Position numbers and translations under genes: made by a program. The notes below the pieces were generated by a model. The model made no database searches. It saw nothing but the letters and a program-made list of their open reading frames with translations, and had not been told where the DNA came from. A DNA stretch of 64,000 bases from positions 167,026-231,025 of the forward strand of contig NZ_SGWZ01000005.1 in NCBI RefSeq assembly GCF_004216755.1, given 5' to 3'. Source of the stretch: Kerstersia gyiorum. Its GTDB lineage: Bacteria > Pseudomonadota > Gammaproteobacteria > Burkholderiales > Burkholderiaceae_B. This document shows, piece by piece, positions 9,988-18,176 of the stretch. The stretch's first letter is position 1. Each line of letters begins with the position of its first letter.

Positions 9988-11036
9988 GTATCGCCACCCC
10001 GGATACCGCCGCCACGCCCTTGAGCGCGAAAGCCCAGGCCCGCGAACGCCTGGAAAACAACAAGCTGGCCAAGCGCCTGGCCAGGGAAACCACCCGCGCC
10101 ATTTCCGACTACAACATGATCGAGGCAGGCGACCGCGTCATGGTCTGCCTGTCGGGCGGCAAGGATTCCTATGGCCTGCTGGACATCCTGATGCGGCTGC
10201 GTGTAAGAGCGCCCTTTCATTTCGACATCGTAGCGGTCAACCTGGACCAGAAGCAGCCCGGTTTCCCCGACCACATCCTGCCCGAGTATCTTCGCAGCCT
10301 GGACGTACCGTTCCACATCGAAACGCAGGACACCTATTCGATCGTGACCCGCCTGGTGCCCGAAGGCAAGACCATGTGCTCGCTTTGCTCGCGCCTGCGG
10401 CGCGGCATTCTGTACCGCGTGGCCGATGAACTGGGCGCAACCAAGATTGCGCTGGGCCACCATCGCGACGATATCCTGGCCACTTTTTTCCTGAACCTGT
10501 TCTATGGCGGCAAAATGAAGGGCATGCCGCCCAAGCTGGTATCCGACGACGGCCGCCATACGGTCATCCGCCCGCTGGCCTACGTGCCCGAGCGCGACCT
10601 GATCGCCTATGCCCGCCACATGCAGTTCCCCATCATCCCCTGTAATCTGTGCGGCAGCCAGGAGAACCTGAAACGCCAGGAAGTCGGCCGCATGATCGCG
10701 CAGTGGGACAAGGAACAGCCAGGACGCGCCTGGAACATCTTCAATGCGCTGTCGCGCGTCGTGCCGTCACACCTGATGGACCGCGAGTTGTTCGATTTCG
10801 CCGGTCTCAAGCCCACTGGCATCCCGGATGCCGAAGGCGACAAGGCCTTCGATGGCGACGAATTCCAGGGCCCGGAATCGCACCAGAAACATGACGAGAC
10901 AGACAACACCAGCCCGGCAGCCGCCCAGGAAGCCGTGATGGCAGCCACGCCCGCCACACCGGCCGTCGGCGCAGCCGTCCCGCTGAAAGAAACCACGCTG
11001 ACCTTCGTCCGCCCGGCCGGCAGCCAGAAAGCATAA
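9984..11036 (+). CDS. ttcA: tRNA 2-thiocytidine(32) synthetase TtcA
   Basis: TtcA adds sulfur to C32 of certain tRNAs with ATP and a [4Fe-4S] cluster. The PP-loop SGGKDS is present near residue 57. The two cysteine pairs CSLC and CNLC, which hold the cluster, are both intact. The ATGA overlap with folB fixes the start. The protein has 350 residues, longer than the usual ~310: after FDFAGLKPTG there is a ~50-residue low-complexity tail rich in Ala, Pro, Thr and Glu that looks disordered. Confidence 0.95.
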   Translation: MSIATPDTAATPLSAKAQARERLENNKLAKRLARETTRAISDYNMIEAGDRVMVCLSGGKDSYGLLDILMRLRVRAPFHFDIVAVNLDQKQPGFPDHILPEYLRSLDVPFHIETQDTYSIVTRLVPEGKTMCSLCSRLRRGILYRVADELGATKIALGHHRDDILATFFLNLFYGGKMKGMPPKLVSDDGRHTVIRPLAYVPERDLIAYARHMQFPIIPCNLCGSQENLKRQEVGRMIAQWDKEQPGRAWNIFNALSRVVPSHLMDRELFDFAGLKPTGIPDAEGDKAFDGDEFQGPESHQKHDETDNTSPAAAQEAVMAATPATPAVGAAVPLKETTLTFVRPAGSQKA

Positions 11037-11039
11037 CTG

Positions 11040-11081
11040 GCCCGCAAACCGGACTGGTCAAGCAGGCACATCCTTGCGGGC
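11040..11081. terminator. Inverted repeat between convergent ttcA and purT
   Basis: GCCCGCAA (11040-11047) and TTGCGGGC (11074-11081) pair with a 26-nt loop in the short space between two convergent genes. The large loop and missing U-tract make it a weak candidate for a bidirectional terminator. Confidence 0.3.
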
Positions 11082-11087
11082 TGGCAC

Positions 11088-12305
11088 TCAGGCGACGACC
11101 TTCACCTTGGCCGAAGCCTGTTTTGCCTTGATGCGCGCAGCCTCGGCATCGTCAGCCACCGCCAGCGCCACACCCATGCGGCGTTTGACGAAGGATTCCG
11201 GCTTGCCAAACAGGCGCAAGTCCACGCCGGGTTCGGCCAGGGCCTGCGCCACTCCGTCGAACGACACGGCCCCGGCATCCACCCCGCCATAGATCACGCT
11301 GCTGGCGCCCGGCTGGCGTAGCGCAGTATCCACCGGCAGCCCCAGCAATGCACGCGCATGCAGCACAAACTCGCTCTGCGCCTGGGTCACCATGGTGACC
11401 ATGCCAGTATCATGCGGGCGCGGGCTGACCTCCGAGAACCACACCTGGTCGCCCGCCACGAACAATTCGACCCCGAATACGCCCCAGCCGCCCAGCGCGC
11501 CAGTCACGGCTTCGGCAATTTCCCGGGCGCGCGCCAGCGCCTTGTCCGACATGGGGTGCGGCTGCCAGCTTTCGACGTAATCGCCGTCCACCTGCCGGTG
11601 GCCGATGGGCGCGCAGAAGCCGGTGCGCGTCGTGCCGTCCGCAGCGCGGGAGCGCACGGTCAGCAGTGTGATTTCATAATCGAAATTGATAAAGCCCTCG
11701 ACGATGGCACGGCCCCCGCCGACACGTCCGCCTTCCTGCGCAACGCGCCAGGCTTCGGCCACGTCTTCCGGCGTGCGAATGACCGATTGCCCCTTGCCCG
11801 ACGACGACATGACGGGCTTGATCACGCAGGGATAACCGATGCCGCCGTCAATCGCCGCCTGCAACTCCGCCAGGCTGTCGATAAAACGATAGGGTGACGT
11901 CGACAGGCCCAGCTCTTCGGCCGCCAGACGCCGGATACCCTCGCGGTTCATGGTCAGGCGCGCGGCCCGGGCCGTCGGTGTTACCCGCGCCACCCCGGCC
12001 TGCTCCAGCTCCACCAGCAGGTCGGTCGCGATGGCCTCGATTTCTGGCACGATAATGTGCGGGCGCTCCTGCTCGATGACGCGGCGCAGCGCGTCGCGAT
12101 CCGTCATCGGAATAACATGCGCACGGTGGGCCACCTGCTGGCCCGGCGCATTTTCATAGCGGTCGACGGCAATGACCTCCGCCCCCAGTTGCTGCAAGGC
12201 AATCACCACTTCCTTGCCCAGTTCCCCCGCGCCCAACAACATGACACGCACTGCGCGGTCGGACAAAGGGGTTCCCAACATAACGGGGGCATTGGCGGTC
12301 GGCAT
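11088..12305 (-). CDS. purT: Formate-dependent phosphoribosylglycinamide formyltransferase (GAR transformylase 2)
   Basis: PurT makes formyl-GAR from GAR, formate and ATP in purine synthesis. The 405-residue product has the ATP-grasp layout: N-terminal VMLLGAGELGKEV, HIIVPEIEAIAT, the MSSSGKGQSV phosphate loop and FGVELFVAGDQVWFSEVSPRPHDTG with metal ligands. The start at 12305 is supported by GGAG seven bases upstream. The open frame extends further but without PurT-like sequence. It is convergent with ttcA and divergent from kdsD. Confidence 0.95.
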   Translation of the reverse strand: MPTANAPVMLGTPLSDRAVRVMLLGAGELGKEVVIALQQLGAEVIAVDRYENAPGQQVAHRAHVIPMTDRDALRRVIEQERPHIIVPEIEAIATDLLVELEQAGVARVTPTARAARLTMNREGIRRLAAEELGLSTSPYRFIDSLAELQAAIDGGIGYPCVIKPVMSSSGKGQSVIRTPEDVAEAWRVAQEGGRVGGGRAIVEGFINFDYEITLLTVRSRAADGTTRTGFCAPIGHRQVDGDYVESWQPHPMSDKALARAREIAEAVTGALGGWGVFGVELFVAGDQVWFSEVSPRPHDTGMVTMVTQAQSEFVLHARALLGLPVDTALRQPGASSVIYGGVDAGAVSFDGVAQALAEPGVDLRLFGKPESFVKRRMGVALAVADDAEAARIKAKQASAKVKVVA

Positions 12306-12487
12306 GAGCCTGCTCCATAAAGAATGACAAGACAAAAGGATAAAAGCCGCGAACGACCGGTCTGGTGCGCCATAATTCAGCCAGAGGCGCGCCGCCAGGC
12401 GGCTACGCCCGCCAGATTGCCATGCGCATGCCGGCTTTGCAAATCCCGTATGCGCCGGCACCGGCAGCACTGCACTAAAATCCCGCA
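12306..12487. promoter_or_regulatory. Divergent promoter region purT / kdsD
   Basis: These 182 bp separate the divergent starts of purT and kdsD, so promoters for both must lie here or upstream of the kdsD start. I could not assign convincing -35/-10 pairs. The purT side carries an AT-rich patch at 12316-12345. Confidence 0.4.
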
Positions 12488-13477
12488 ATGGACTCCACGA
12501 CCGCATTCAACCCCGAACTCGCGCTGGCCAGCGCATTCCGCACCCTGGAAACCGAAGCACAGGCGATCCTGGCGCTGCGCGAATCCCTGCGCAACGCCTT
12601 TCCCCAGGCCGTCGAACGCATCCTGGCCTGCAAAGGGCGGGTGATTGTCAGCGGCCTGGGCAAGACCGGCCACATCGCCACCAAGATCGCCGCTACCTTC
12701 GCCTCCACCGGCACGCCATCTTTTTTCCTGCATGCCGCCGAAGCAGTGCATGGCGACCTGGGCATGGTGACCAGCAATGACATCCTGATCGCCCTGTCAC
12801 AATCCGGCGGCAGCCAGGAATTGCTGACCATCCTGCCGGCCGTGCGCCGGCTGGGCGTACCGGTGATCGCCATCAGCGGCAACCCGCAGTCGGAACTTGC
12901 GCGCAATGCGGATATCTATCTCAGTAGCGCCGTCGCGCAGGAAGCCTGCCCGCTTAACCTGGCACCGACTGCCAGCACCACGGCAGCCCTGGCCCTGGGC
13001 GATGCGCTGGCTGTCGCCTGCCTGGAAGCCCGAGGCTTCAATGCAGAGGATTTCGCCCGTTCGCATCCGGGTGGCGCATTGGGCCGACGCTTGCTGACCC
13101 TCGTGCGTGACATCATGCGCCAGGGGGAACAATTGCCCACCGTGCCGGCCCAGGCTGGCATGATCCAGGCACTGGAGGAAATTTCGCGCAAAGGCATGGG
13201 CATGACCGCCGTGCTGGATGCCGACGGACGGCCCTGCGGCATTTTTACCGATGGCGACTTGCGCCGCCTGCTGGAAAAACGTGGCAGCATTACCGGCCTG
13301 AGCGTCAGCGACGGCATGACGCGCCAGCCCCATTCGATCAACCCCGAAGCAATGGCCGTCGACGCCGCTGCCCGCATGGACGAAATGCGAGTCAGCCAAT
13401 TGCTCGTTACCGACAGCCAGGGCAAGCTGGTGGGCGCCCTGCACATGCATGACCTGATGGCCGCCAAGGTTATCTGA
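12488..13477 (+). CDS. kdsD: D-arabinose 5-phosphate isomerase (KpsF/GutQ/KdsD family)
   Basis: This enzyme interconverts ribulose 5-phosphate and arabinose 5-phosphate, the first step to Kdo. The 329-residue protein has an SIS domain (VSGLGKTGHIATKIAATFASTG and SQSGGSQELL near residues 50-110), the SHPGGALGRRLL linker, and two CBS domains in the C-terminal third ending LVGALHMHDLMAAKVI. It heads the kdsD-kdsC-lptC-lptA-lptB cluster, all on the same strand with short gaps. Confidence 0.95.
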   Translation: MDSTTAFNPELALASAFRTLETEAQAILALRESLRNAFPQAVERILACKGRVIVSGLGKTGHIATKIAATFASTGTPSFFLHAAEAVHGDLGMVTSNDILIALSQSGGSQELLTILPAVRRLGVPVIAISGNPQSELARNADIYLSSAVAQEACPLNLAPTASTTAALALGDALAVACLEARGFNAEDFARSHPGGALGRRLLTLVRDIMRQGEQLPTVPAQAGMIQALEEISRKGMGMTAVLDADGRPCGIFTDGDLRRLLEKRGSITGLSVSDGMTRQPHSINPEAMAVDAAARMDEMRVSQLLVTDSQGKLVGALHMHDLMAAKVI

Positions 13478-13514
13478 GCCCCCGACCGCCATCCCTGCCG
13501 CACCAAGGAAACCA

Positions 13515-14123
13515 ATGACTACGCCATCCTCCCTCAGTTCCACGCCGCACCCCATCGACGCGCTCGTCCTGTCGGGCCTGCCCGAAACGACCCGCGAGCG
13601 CGCCGCTGCCGTGCGCCTGCTGGCGCTGGATGTGGATGGCGTACTGACCGATGGCAGCCTGATCTACGGCGAACAGGGCGAAGCGCTCAAACGCTTCAAT
13701 GTCCTGGATGGCTACGGCCTGCAAATGCTGCGCGACAACGGCATCGTCGTCGCACTGGTCACCGGCCGCAAAGGCCTGATCCTGGAACGGCGCGCAGCCG
13801 ACCTGGGCATAGGTATCGTCCTGCAGGGGGTGCGCGACAAATGCGGCGCCCTGCAGGAACTGGCCCGCGAACATGGCCTCCTGCTGTCGCAGACCGCCTT
13901 CATGGGCGACGACCTGATCGACGTGCCGGCCATGCTGCGTGCCGGCCTGGCCGCCAGCGTTCCCAATGCGCCCGCCTATGTACGCCAGGCCGCCCATTGG
14001 ATATCCGGCCTGAAAGGCGGCCATGGCGCCGTGCGTGAATGCAGCGACCTGATCCTCGCGGCGCAAGGCAAGCTGGGGCAACGCGTGCAATCCGGCGGCG
14101 CAGGCGCGCCCGTCGTCCAGTAG
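13515..14123 (+). CDS. kdsC: 3-deoxy-manno-octulosonate-8-phosphate phosphatase
   Basis: KdsC removes phosphate from Kdo-8-P. The 202-residue HAD protein shows motif I LALDVDGVLTDG, motif II VTGRKG, and the metal-binding GDDLIDVPAM. This is the C0-type tetrameric KdsC length plus a ~25-residue N-terminal extension. An AAGGAAACC sequence precedes the ATG. It lies 37 bp after kdsD and 10 bp before lptC. Confidence 0.95.
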   Translation: MTTPSSLSSTPHPIDALVLSGLPETTRERAAAVRLLALDVDGVLTDGSLIYGEQGEALKRFNVLDGYGLQMLRDNGIVVALVTGRKGLILERRAADLGIGIVLQGVRDKCGALQELAREHGLLLSQTAFMGDDLIDVPAMLRAGLAASVPNAPAYVRQAAHWISGLKGGHGAVRECSDLILAAQGKLGQRVQSGGAGAPVVQ

Positions 14124-14133
14124 CGAGGCTCCC

Positions 14134-14745
14134 ATGCGCGACCGCATGCCCTCTCTCACTGCCCTGATCCTGCTGCTGGCACTGGTAGCCGGCACCTGGT
14201 GGGCGGCCGATTATGCGCAGCGTTCGATTCCCATCGACCCGCCGCCACGCATGACCCACGAACCCGACGCCTGGGCAGAGGAATTCGCACTCATGCAGAC
14301 CAGCCCGGACGGACGCCCCACCAGCCGGCTGGAAGGCCGCCGCATGGAACATTTCCCGGATGACGACTCCTATGCCGTGGACGCACCGCGCGCCATCAGC
14401 CAGCAAGCCGCCAATCCGGTTACCATAGGCACCGCCAATACCGGCATCCTGGATCAGGACGGCAAGCGCATCACCCTGCAAGGCCAGGCGCGGCTGCTCC
14501 GGAAAGCAGATGCAGACCGCCCCGAACTGGAAGTGCGCAGCGAAGAAATCATCATCCTGCCAGACGACGACCTGGCCTATACGGACCAGCCTGCCACCGT
14601 CACCCATGGGAAATCACGCATGCAAGGCACTGGTATGCGCTATGACAATTCCACCCGGCAGTTGAAGGTCCAGTCTTCCACGCAAGTCCATATCGACGGC
14701 GAAAACCAGCCTGCGCTCCGATCCCCTAGTTCACGACAGCCATGA
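14134..14745 (+). CDS. lptC: LPS export periplasmic bridge component LptC
   Basis: The 203-residue protein has one N-terminal membrane anchor (LTALILLLALVAGTWWAADYA) and a periplasmic beta-jellyroll body. Typical segments include MQTSPDGRPTSRLEGRRMEHFPDDD and the C-terminal THGKSRMQGTGMRYDNSTRQL. LptC links the LptBFG ABC transporter in the inner membrane to LptA. The stop overlaps the lptA start (ATGA), which indicates coupling. Confidence 0.92.
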   Translation: MRDRMPSLTALILLLALVAGTWWAADYAQRSIPIDPPPRMTHEPDAWAEEFALMQTSPDGRPTSRLEGRRMEHFPDDDSYAVDAPRAISQQAANPVTIGTANTGILDQDGKRITLQGQARLLRKADADRPELEVRSEEIIILPDDDLAYTDQPATVTHGKSRMQGTGMRYDNSTRQLKVQSSTQVHIDGENQPALRSPSSRQP

Positions 14746-15320
14746 CTCCATTCTTTCTTGCCCGTCCCATCCTCCTGTTGAGCGCCTGCGCGGCGCTGCT
14801 GTGCGGCACTGCGCAGGCCCAGCAAGCGGACGCAGCCGACCCCAGCACGCAAATCCTGTCCGTGTCGCTGGAGTATGACGACCTCAACCGCAGCAGCATC
14901 TTCACCGGCGACGTCATCATGACGCGCGGCATGATGACGCTCAATGCCGATCGCCTGGAAATGCGCGAAGACAAGGACGGCTTCCAGTACGGCACGGCCA
15001 CGGCCAACACCGGCAAACAGGTGCGCATCCGCCAGGAACGCCCGGAAAATGCAGAGATCTTCGAGGCGCGCGGGCAGCGCGCCGACTACGACAGCAAGGC
15101 GGAAACCATCGTCCTCAACGGCAATGCCAGCATCGTACGCATGATCTGCGGCAAGCCCTACGACCGCATCCACGGCGACCGCATTGTCTACAACCAAAAG
15201 AACGACACCTATTCGGCCAGCAGCGAATCCGGCCGCGTCCGCTCCGTGGCCCAGCCGCGCAACAAGACCGAGGCTGCCGCAGCCGAGTGTCTTGGCCGCC
15301 CCGCCGCCAAGCAGGAATAA
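14742..15320 (+). CDS. lptA: LPS transport periplasmic protein LptA
   Basis: This 192-residue OstA-like protein has a cleavable signal peptide ending around LLCGTAQAQQ. The jellyroll contains SSIFTGDVIMTRGMMTLNADRLEMRED and ETIVLNGNASIVRM, typical of LptA. It forms the periplasmic bridge for lipopolysaccharide between LptC and LptD. The short C-terminal tail after VVYNQ/VRSV is Ala/Glu-rich. lptB follows 8 bp later. Confidence 0.92.
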   Translation: MTPFFLARPILLLSACAALLCGTAQAQQADAADPSTQILSVSLEYDDLNRSSIFTGDVIMTRGMMTLNADRLEMREDKDGFQYGTATANTGKQVRIRQERPENAEIFEARGQRADYDSKAETIVLNGNASIVRMICGKPYDRIHGDRIVYNQKNDTYSASSESGRVRSVAQPRNKTEAAAAECLGRPAAKQE

Positions 15321-15328
15321 GGCTCACG

Positions 15329-16108
15329 ATGGCAAATATCTCTTCCTCCGCGCTGGGCAGCAAAACTCCCGGCAGCCTGCGCGCCACCGGCCTGCGCAAG
15401 ACCTACAACAAGCGCACCGTGGTCCAGGACGTTTCCGTCTCCGTCGACAGCGGCGAAGTCGTCGGCCTGCTGGGCCCCAACGGGGCAGGCAAAACCACCA
15501 GCTTCTACATGATCGTCGGCCTGGTACCGGCCGACGCCGGCCGCATCGAGATCGACGGCCGTGACGCCACGGCGCTGCCCATCCACCGCCGCGCGCGCCT
15601 GGGCCTGTCCTACCTGCCGCAGGACGCTTCCGTCTTCCGCCGCCTGACGGTAGAGCAGAATATCCGTGCCGTCCTGGAACTGCAGATCGACGCCAATGGC
15701 AAAACCCTGCCCAAGCAGGCTGTCGACGAACAGCTCGAAGGCCTGCTGGATGAATTGCAGATCGACCATATCCGCGAAAGCATGGCGATTTCGCTGTCTG
15801 GCGGCGAACGCCGCCGCGTGGAAATCGCCCGGGCGCTGGCCACTCGGCCACGCTTCATCCTGCTCGACGAGCCCTTTGCCGGCGTCGACCCGATCGCCGT
15901 GATCGAAATCCAGCGCATCGTGCGTTTTCTCAAGGGGCGAGGCATAGGTGTGCTCATTACCGATCACAATGTGCGTGAAACCCTGGGCATCTGCGACCGC
16001 GCCTACATCATCAGCGAAGGCAAGGTACTGACCGACGGCCACCCCGACGAAATCGTTGGCGATCCGGCAGTACGGCGCGTCTACCTGGGTGAGCATTTCC
16101 GCATGTAG
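15329..16108 (+). CDS. lptB: LPS export ABC transporter ATPase LptB
   Basis: LptB powers extraction of LPS with LptFG. The 259-residue protein has Walker A GPNGAGKT, the Q-loop region LSYLPQDASVFRRLTV, signature LSGGERRR, Walker B ILLDEPFAGVDP and switch His in ITDHNVRET. The start at 15329 follows lptA closely; the upstream in-frame codons overlap lptA. In many betaproteobacteria rpoN follows lptB; here hpf comes next. Confidence 0.96.
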   Translation: MANISSSALGSKTPGSLRATGLRKTYNKRTVVQDVSVSVDSGEVVGLLGPNGAGKTTSFYMIVGLVPADAGRIEIDGRDATALPIHRRARLGLSYLPQDASVFRRLTVEQNIRAVLELQIDANGKTLPKQAVDEQLEGLLDELQIDHIRESMAISLSGGERRRVEIARALATRPRFILLDEPFAGVDPIAVIEIQRIVRFLKGRGIGVLITDHNVRETLGICDRAYIISEGKVLTDGHPDEIVGDPAVRRVYLGEHFRM

Positions 16109-16204
16109 CCAGGCGCTGCGCGCCGTGGCCGCGACATTTCAAGGACAATTCACACCCGGGTTTGTCCTGCCTCATGGACAGTGACAATCACCCTGCCGGC
16201 GGGC

Positions 16205-16298
16205 TTGCTTTCGGCGCTCATCCCGATACACTGGGAACATACGACGGGAAAATATCCCGTCAGGCACCGGGGCTCAGGCCATCTGGCAGGCGCCCCGG
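16205..16298 (+). promoter_or_regulatory. Putative promoter and structured 5' leader of hpf
   Basis: A possible sigma-70 pair, TTGCTT (16205) and TACACT (16227) with 16-bp spacing, precedes two hairpins in the leader. The first is GACGGGA (16243-16249) with TCCCGTC (16255-16261); the second is CCGGGGC (16267-16273) with GCCCCGG (16292-16298). A strong GGAGG then sits at 16311 before the hpf ATG. The promoter match is imperfect; the hairpins are direct observations. Confidence 0.4.
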
Positions 16299-16322
16299 GT
16301 TCATCACCCCGGAGGGAGCAAT

Positions 16323-16643
16323 ATGAATCTGAATATCAGCGGTCACCACCTGGAAGTCACCCCTGCCATCCGCGACTACGTCACATCCAAGCTCTCCCGC
16401 GCCCTGGGCCGATTCGACAGCGTCATAGACGCCCAGGTCATCCTGTCGGTCGAGAAGCTGCGCCACAAGGCCGAAGTCACGGTCCGCGTACCCGGCAAGG
16501 ACCTGCACAGCGAAGCCGTTGAGGAAACCCTCTACGCCGCCATCGACCTGCTGGCCGACAAGCTCGACAGGCAAGTCACCGACCACAAGAATCGTGTCCG
16601 TGACCACGCCCACGAATCCGCCAAGCGCCAGGTCATTGAATAA
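16323..16643 (+). CDS. hpf: Ribosome hibernation promoting factor (short HPF)
   Basis: The 106-residue protein has the full S30AE fold (MNLNISGHHLEVTPAIRDYVTSKL, AEVTVRVPGKDLHSEA, DMYAAIDLL-like YAAIDLLADKLDRQ). It lacks the long C-terminal dimerisation domain, so it is the short form that works with RMF-like factors to store inactive ribosomes. A strong GGAGGGAG lies upstream. A hairpin terminator follows, so it probably forms its own transcript. Confidence 0.94.
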   Translation: MNLNISGHHLEVTPAIRDYVTSKLSRALGRFDSVIDAQVILSVEKLRHKAEVTVRVPGKDLHSEAVEETLYAAIDLLADKLDRQVTDHKNRVRDHAHESAKRQVIE

Positions 16644-16656
16644 CAAGGCAACACCC

Positions 16657-16686
16657 GCATACCGCCCGCTCAGCCGGGCGGTATGC
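16657..16686 (+). terminator. Strong hairpin between hpf and ptsN
   Basis: GCATACCGCCCG (16657-16668) pairs perfectly with CGGGCGGTATGC (16675-16686) around a 6-nt loop, followed by ATTT. This 12-bp GC-rich stem directly after hpf is a likely intrinsic terminator, although the U-tract is short. Confidence 0.65.
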
Positions 16687-16716
16687 ATTTCCGGCCCCCG
16701 CACAAGCGAAAAGATT

Positions 16717-16744
16717 TTTGCATTGCGGCATAAGTCCCTATAAT
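16717..16744 (+). promoter_or_regulatory. Sigma-70-like promoter abutting ptsN
   Basis: A perfect -10 TATAAT (16739-16744) has a -35-like TTTGCA (16717-16722) with a 16-bp spacer. The ptsN ATG begins at 16753, only 8 bp after the -10 box. If used, transcription would start at or within a few bases of the ATG, giving a leaderless mRNA. No Shine-Dalgarno is visible before the ATG. Confidence 0.6.
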
Positions 16745-16752
16745 GCGAAACC

Positions 16753-17226
16753 ATGAACCATTTGTCGCGCATTCTGCCTGCCGGCAATGTCGTGCTCGAC
16801 CTGCCCGTCACCAGCAAGAAACGGGCATTCGAGCAGGCCGGCCTGCTATTTGAAAACCATCACGGCCTGGCTCGCTCCACCGTGTTTGACAGCCTGTTCT
16901 CCCGGGAACGGCTGGGTTCCACCGCACTCGGCCACGGCGTTGCCGTTCCCCATGGCCGCGTCAAGGGCCTGACGCACGCGCTCTCCGCGTTCTATCGCCT
17001 GGCGCAACCCATTCCCTTCGATGCCCCCGACGGCCAGCCCGTCAGCCTGCTGATGTTCCTGCTGGTGCCGGAAACCGCCACCCAGCAGCACCTGGACATC
17101 CTGGCCGAACTGGCACAACTGCTTTCCGACAAGTCCTTGCGCGAGCGCCTGATGACGGAAACAGACCCGGGCATCGTGCATCAACTCCTGACCCAATACG
17201 CGCCTTCCGGGGCGTCCGGGGAATAG
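16753..17226 (+). CDS. ptsN: PTS-Ntr IIA component (EIIA-Ntr)
   Basis: This 157-residue EIIA-type protein carries the phosphoacceptor histidine in GHGVAVPHGRVKGL (the second His, near residue 69). PtsN receives phosphate from NPr/HPr and controls nitrogen, potassium and envelope responses. The N-terminus MNHLSRILPAGNVVLDLPVTSKKRAFEQ is typical of the family and supports the ATG at 16753. hprK follows 11 bp later. Confidence 0.94.
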   Translation: MNHLSRILPAGNVVLDLPVTSKKRAFEQAGLLFENHHGLARSTVFDSLFSRERLGSTALGHGVAVPHGRVKGLTHALSAFYRLAQPIPFDAPDGQPVSLLMFLLVPETATQQHLDILAELAQLLSDKSLRERLMTETDPGIVHQLLTQYAPSGASGE

Positions 17227-17237
17227 GGTCGTCCGCC

Positions 17238-18176
17238 ATGGTGACGATCCGCAACCTGGTCGAGGACAACGCCCCCCTCGTCCCGTTTACCTGGATCGCC
17301 AGCGAGGCCGCCGCCGATCGCGAGATCCCCAATGACGGCGATTCCGCCGCCGATCTCATCGGCCACCTGAACCTGATACACCCTGGACGCATCCAGGTCT
17401 TCGGCGATCAGGAAATTGACTTCTACTGCCGCCTGGAGCGGCGCCGCCGCGGCCAACATCTGGCCGAACTGCTGGCGGCCGGCGTACCGGCCATGATCCT
17501 CGCCGAAGACGCCATCAGCCGCACTCCGCCAGACCTGATCCAGGCCTGCGAAAGCCAGCAGGTGCCGCTGCTGGCCACCCCCATGCCCGCAGCCCGTGTC
17601 ATCGACCTGCTGCGCAATTACATCGGCAAGCGCATGGCACCCACCACGACGGTGCATGGCGTGTTCATGGACGTACTGGGGCTGGGCGTGCTGATCACCG
17701 GAGAATCCGGGCTGGGCAAAAGCGAACTGGCACTGGAACTGATTTCCCGGGGCCATGGCCTGGTGGCCGACGATGCCGTCGATTTCGCCCGCACCGCGCC
17801 CACCCTGGTGGAAGGCTATTGCCCACCGCTGTTGCAGAACCTGCTGGAAGTACGCGGCCTGGGCCTGCTGGATATCCGCACTATCTTCGGCGAAACCTCG
17901 GTGCGGCGCAAAATGCCGCTCAAGCTCATCGTCCACCTGGTGCGTTCCAGCGCTACGGAAAAATTCGAGCGACTGCCGCTGCAGGACCTCAGCCAGGATG
18001 TGCTCGGCCTGCCCATACGCAAAGTCATGCTGCAGGTTGCGGCTGGCCGCAACCTGGCCGTTTTGGTCGAGGCCGCCGTGCGCAATACCATCCTCAAACT
18101 GCGCGGCATAGATACACTGGGAGAGTTCATGAGCCGTCAATCCCAGGCCATCATGCAGGGAATCGACAAGCCATGA
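17238..18176 (+). CDS. hprK: HPr kinase/phosphorylase
   Basis: HprK phosphorylates and dephosphorylates HPr-like proteins on serine. The 312-residue protein has the Walker A GESGLGKSE near residue 157, VADDAVDF after it, and the HprK signature region VRGLGLLDIRTIFG. The N-terminal domain (IHPGRIQVFGDQEIDFY) is also typical. The stop overlaps the rapZ ATG (ATGA), as in the compact hprK-rapZ arrangement of betaproteobacteria. Confidence 0.95.
   Translation: MVTIRNLVEDNAPLVPFTWIASEAAADREIPNDGDSAADLIGHLNLIHPGRIQVFGDQEIDFYCRLERRRRGQHLAELLAAGVPAMILAEDAISRTPPDLIQACESQQVPLLATPMPAARVIDLLRNYIGKRMAPTTTVHGVFMDVLGLGVLITGESGLGKSELALELISRGHGLVADDAVDFARTAPTLVEGYCPPLLQNLLEVRGLGLLDIRTIFGETSVRRKMPLKLIVHLVRSSATEKFERLPLQDLSQDVLGLPIRKVMLQVAAGRNLAVLVEAAVRNTILKLRGIDTLGEFMSRQSQAIMQGIDKP

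Noticed and set aside
12797..13555. Minus-strand open frame of 252 codons
   Set aside because: It is antisense to kdsD with its intact SIS and CBS domains, and shows no motif of its own.
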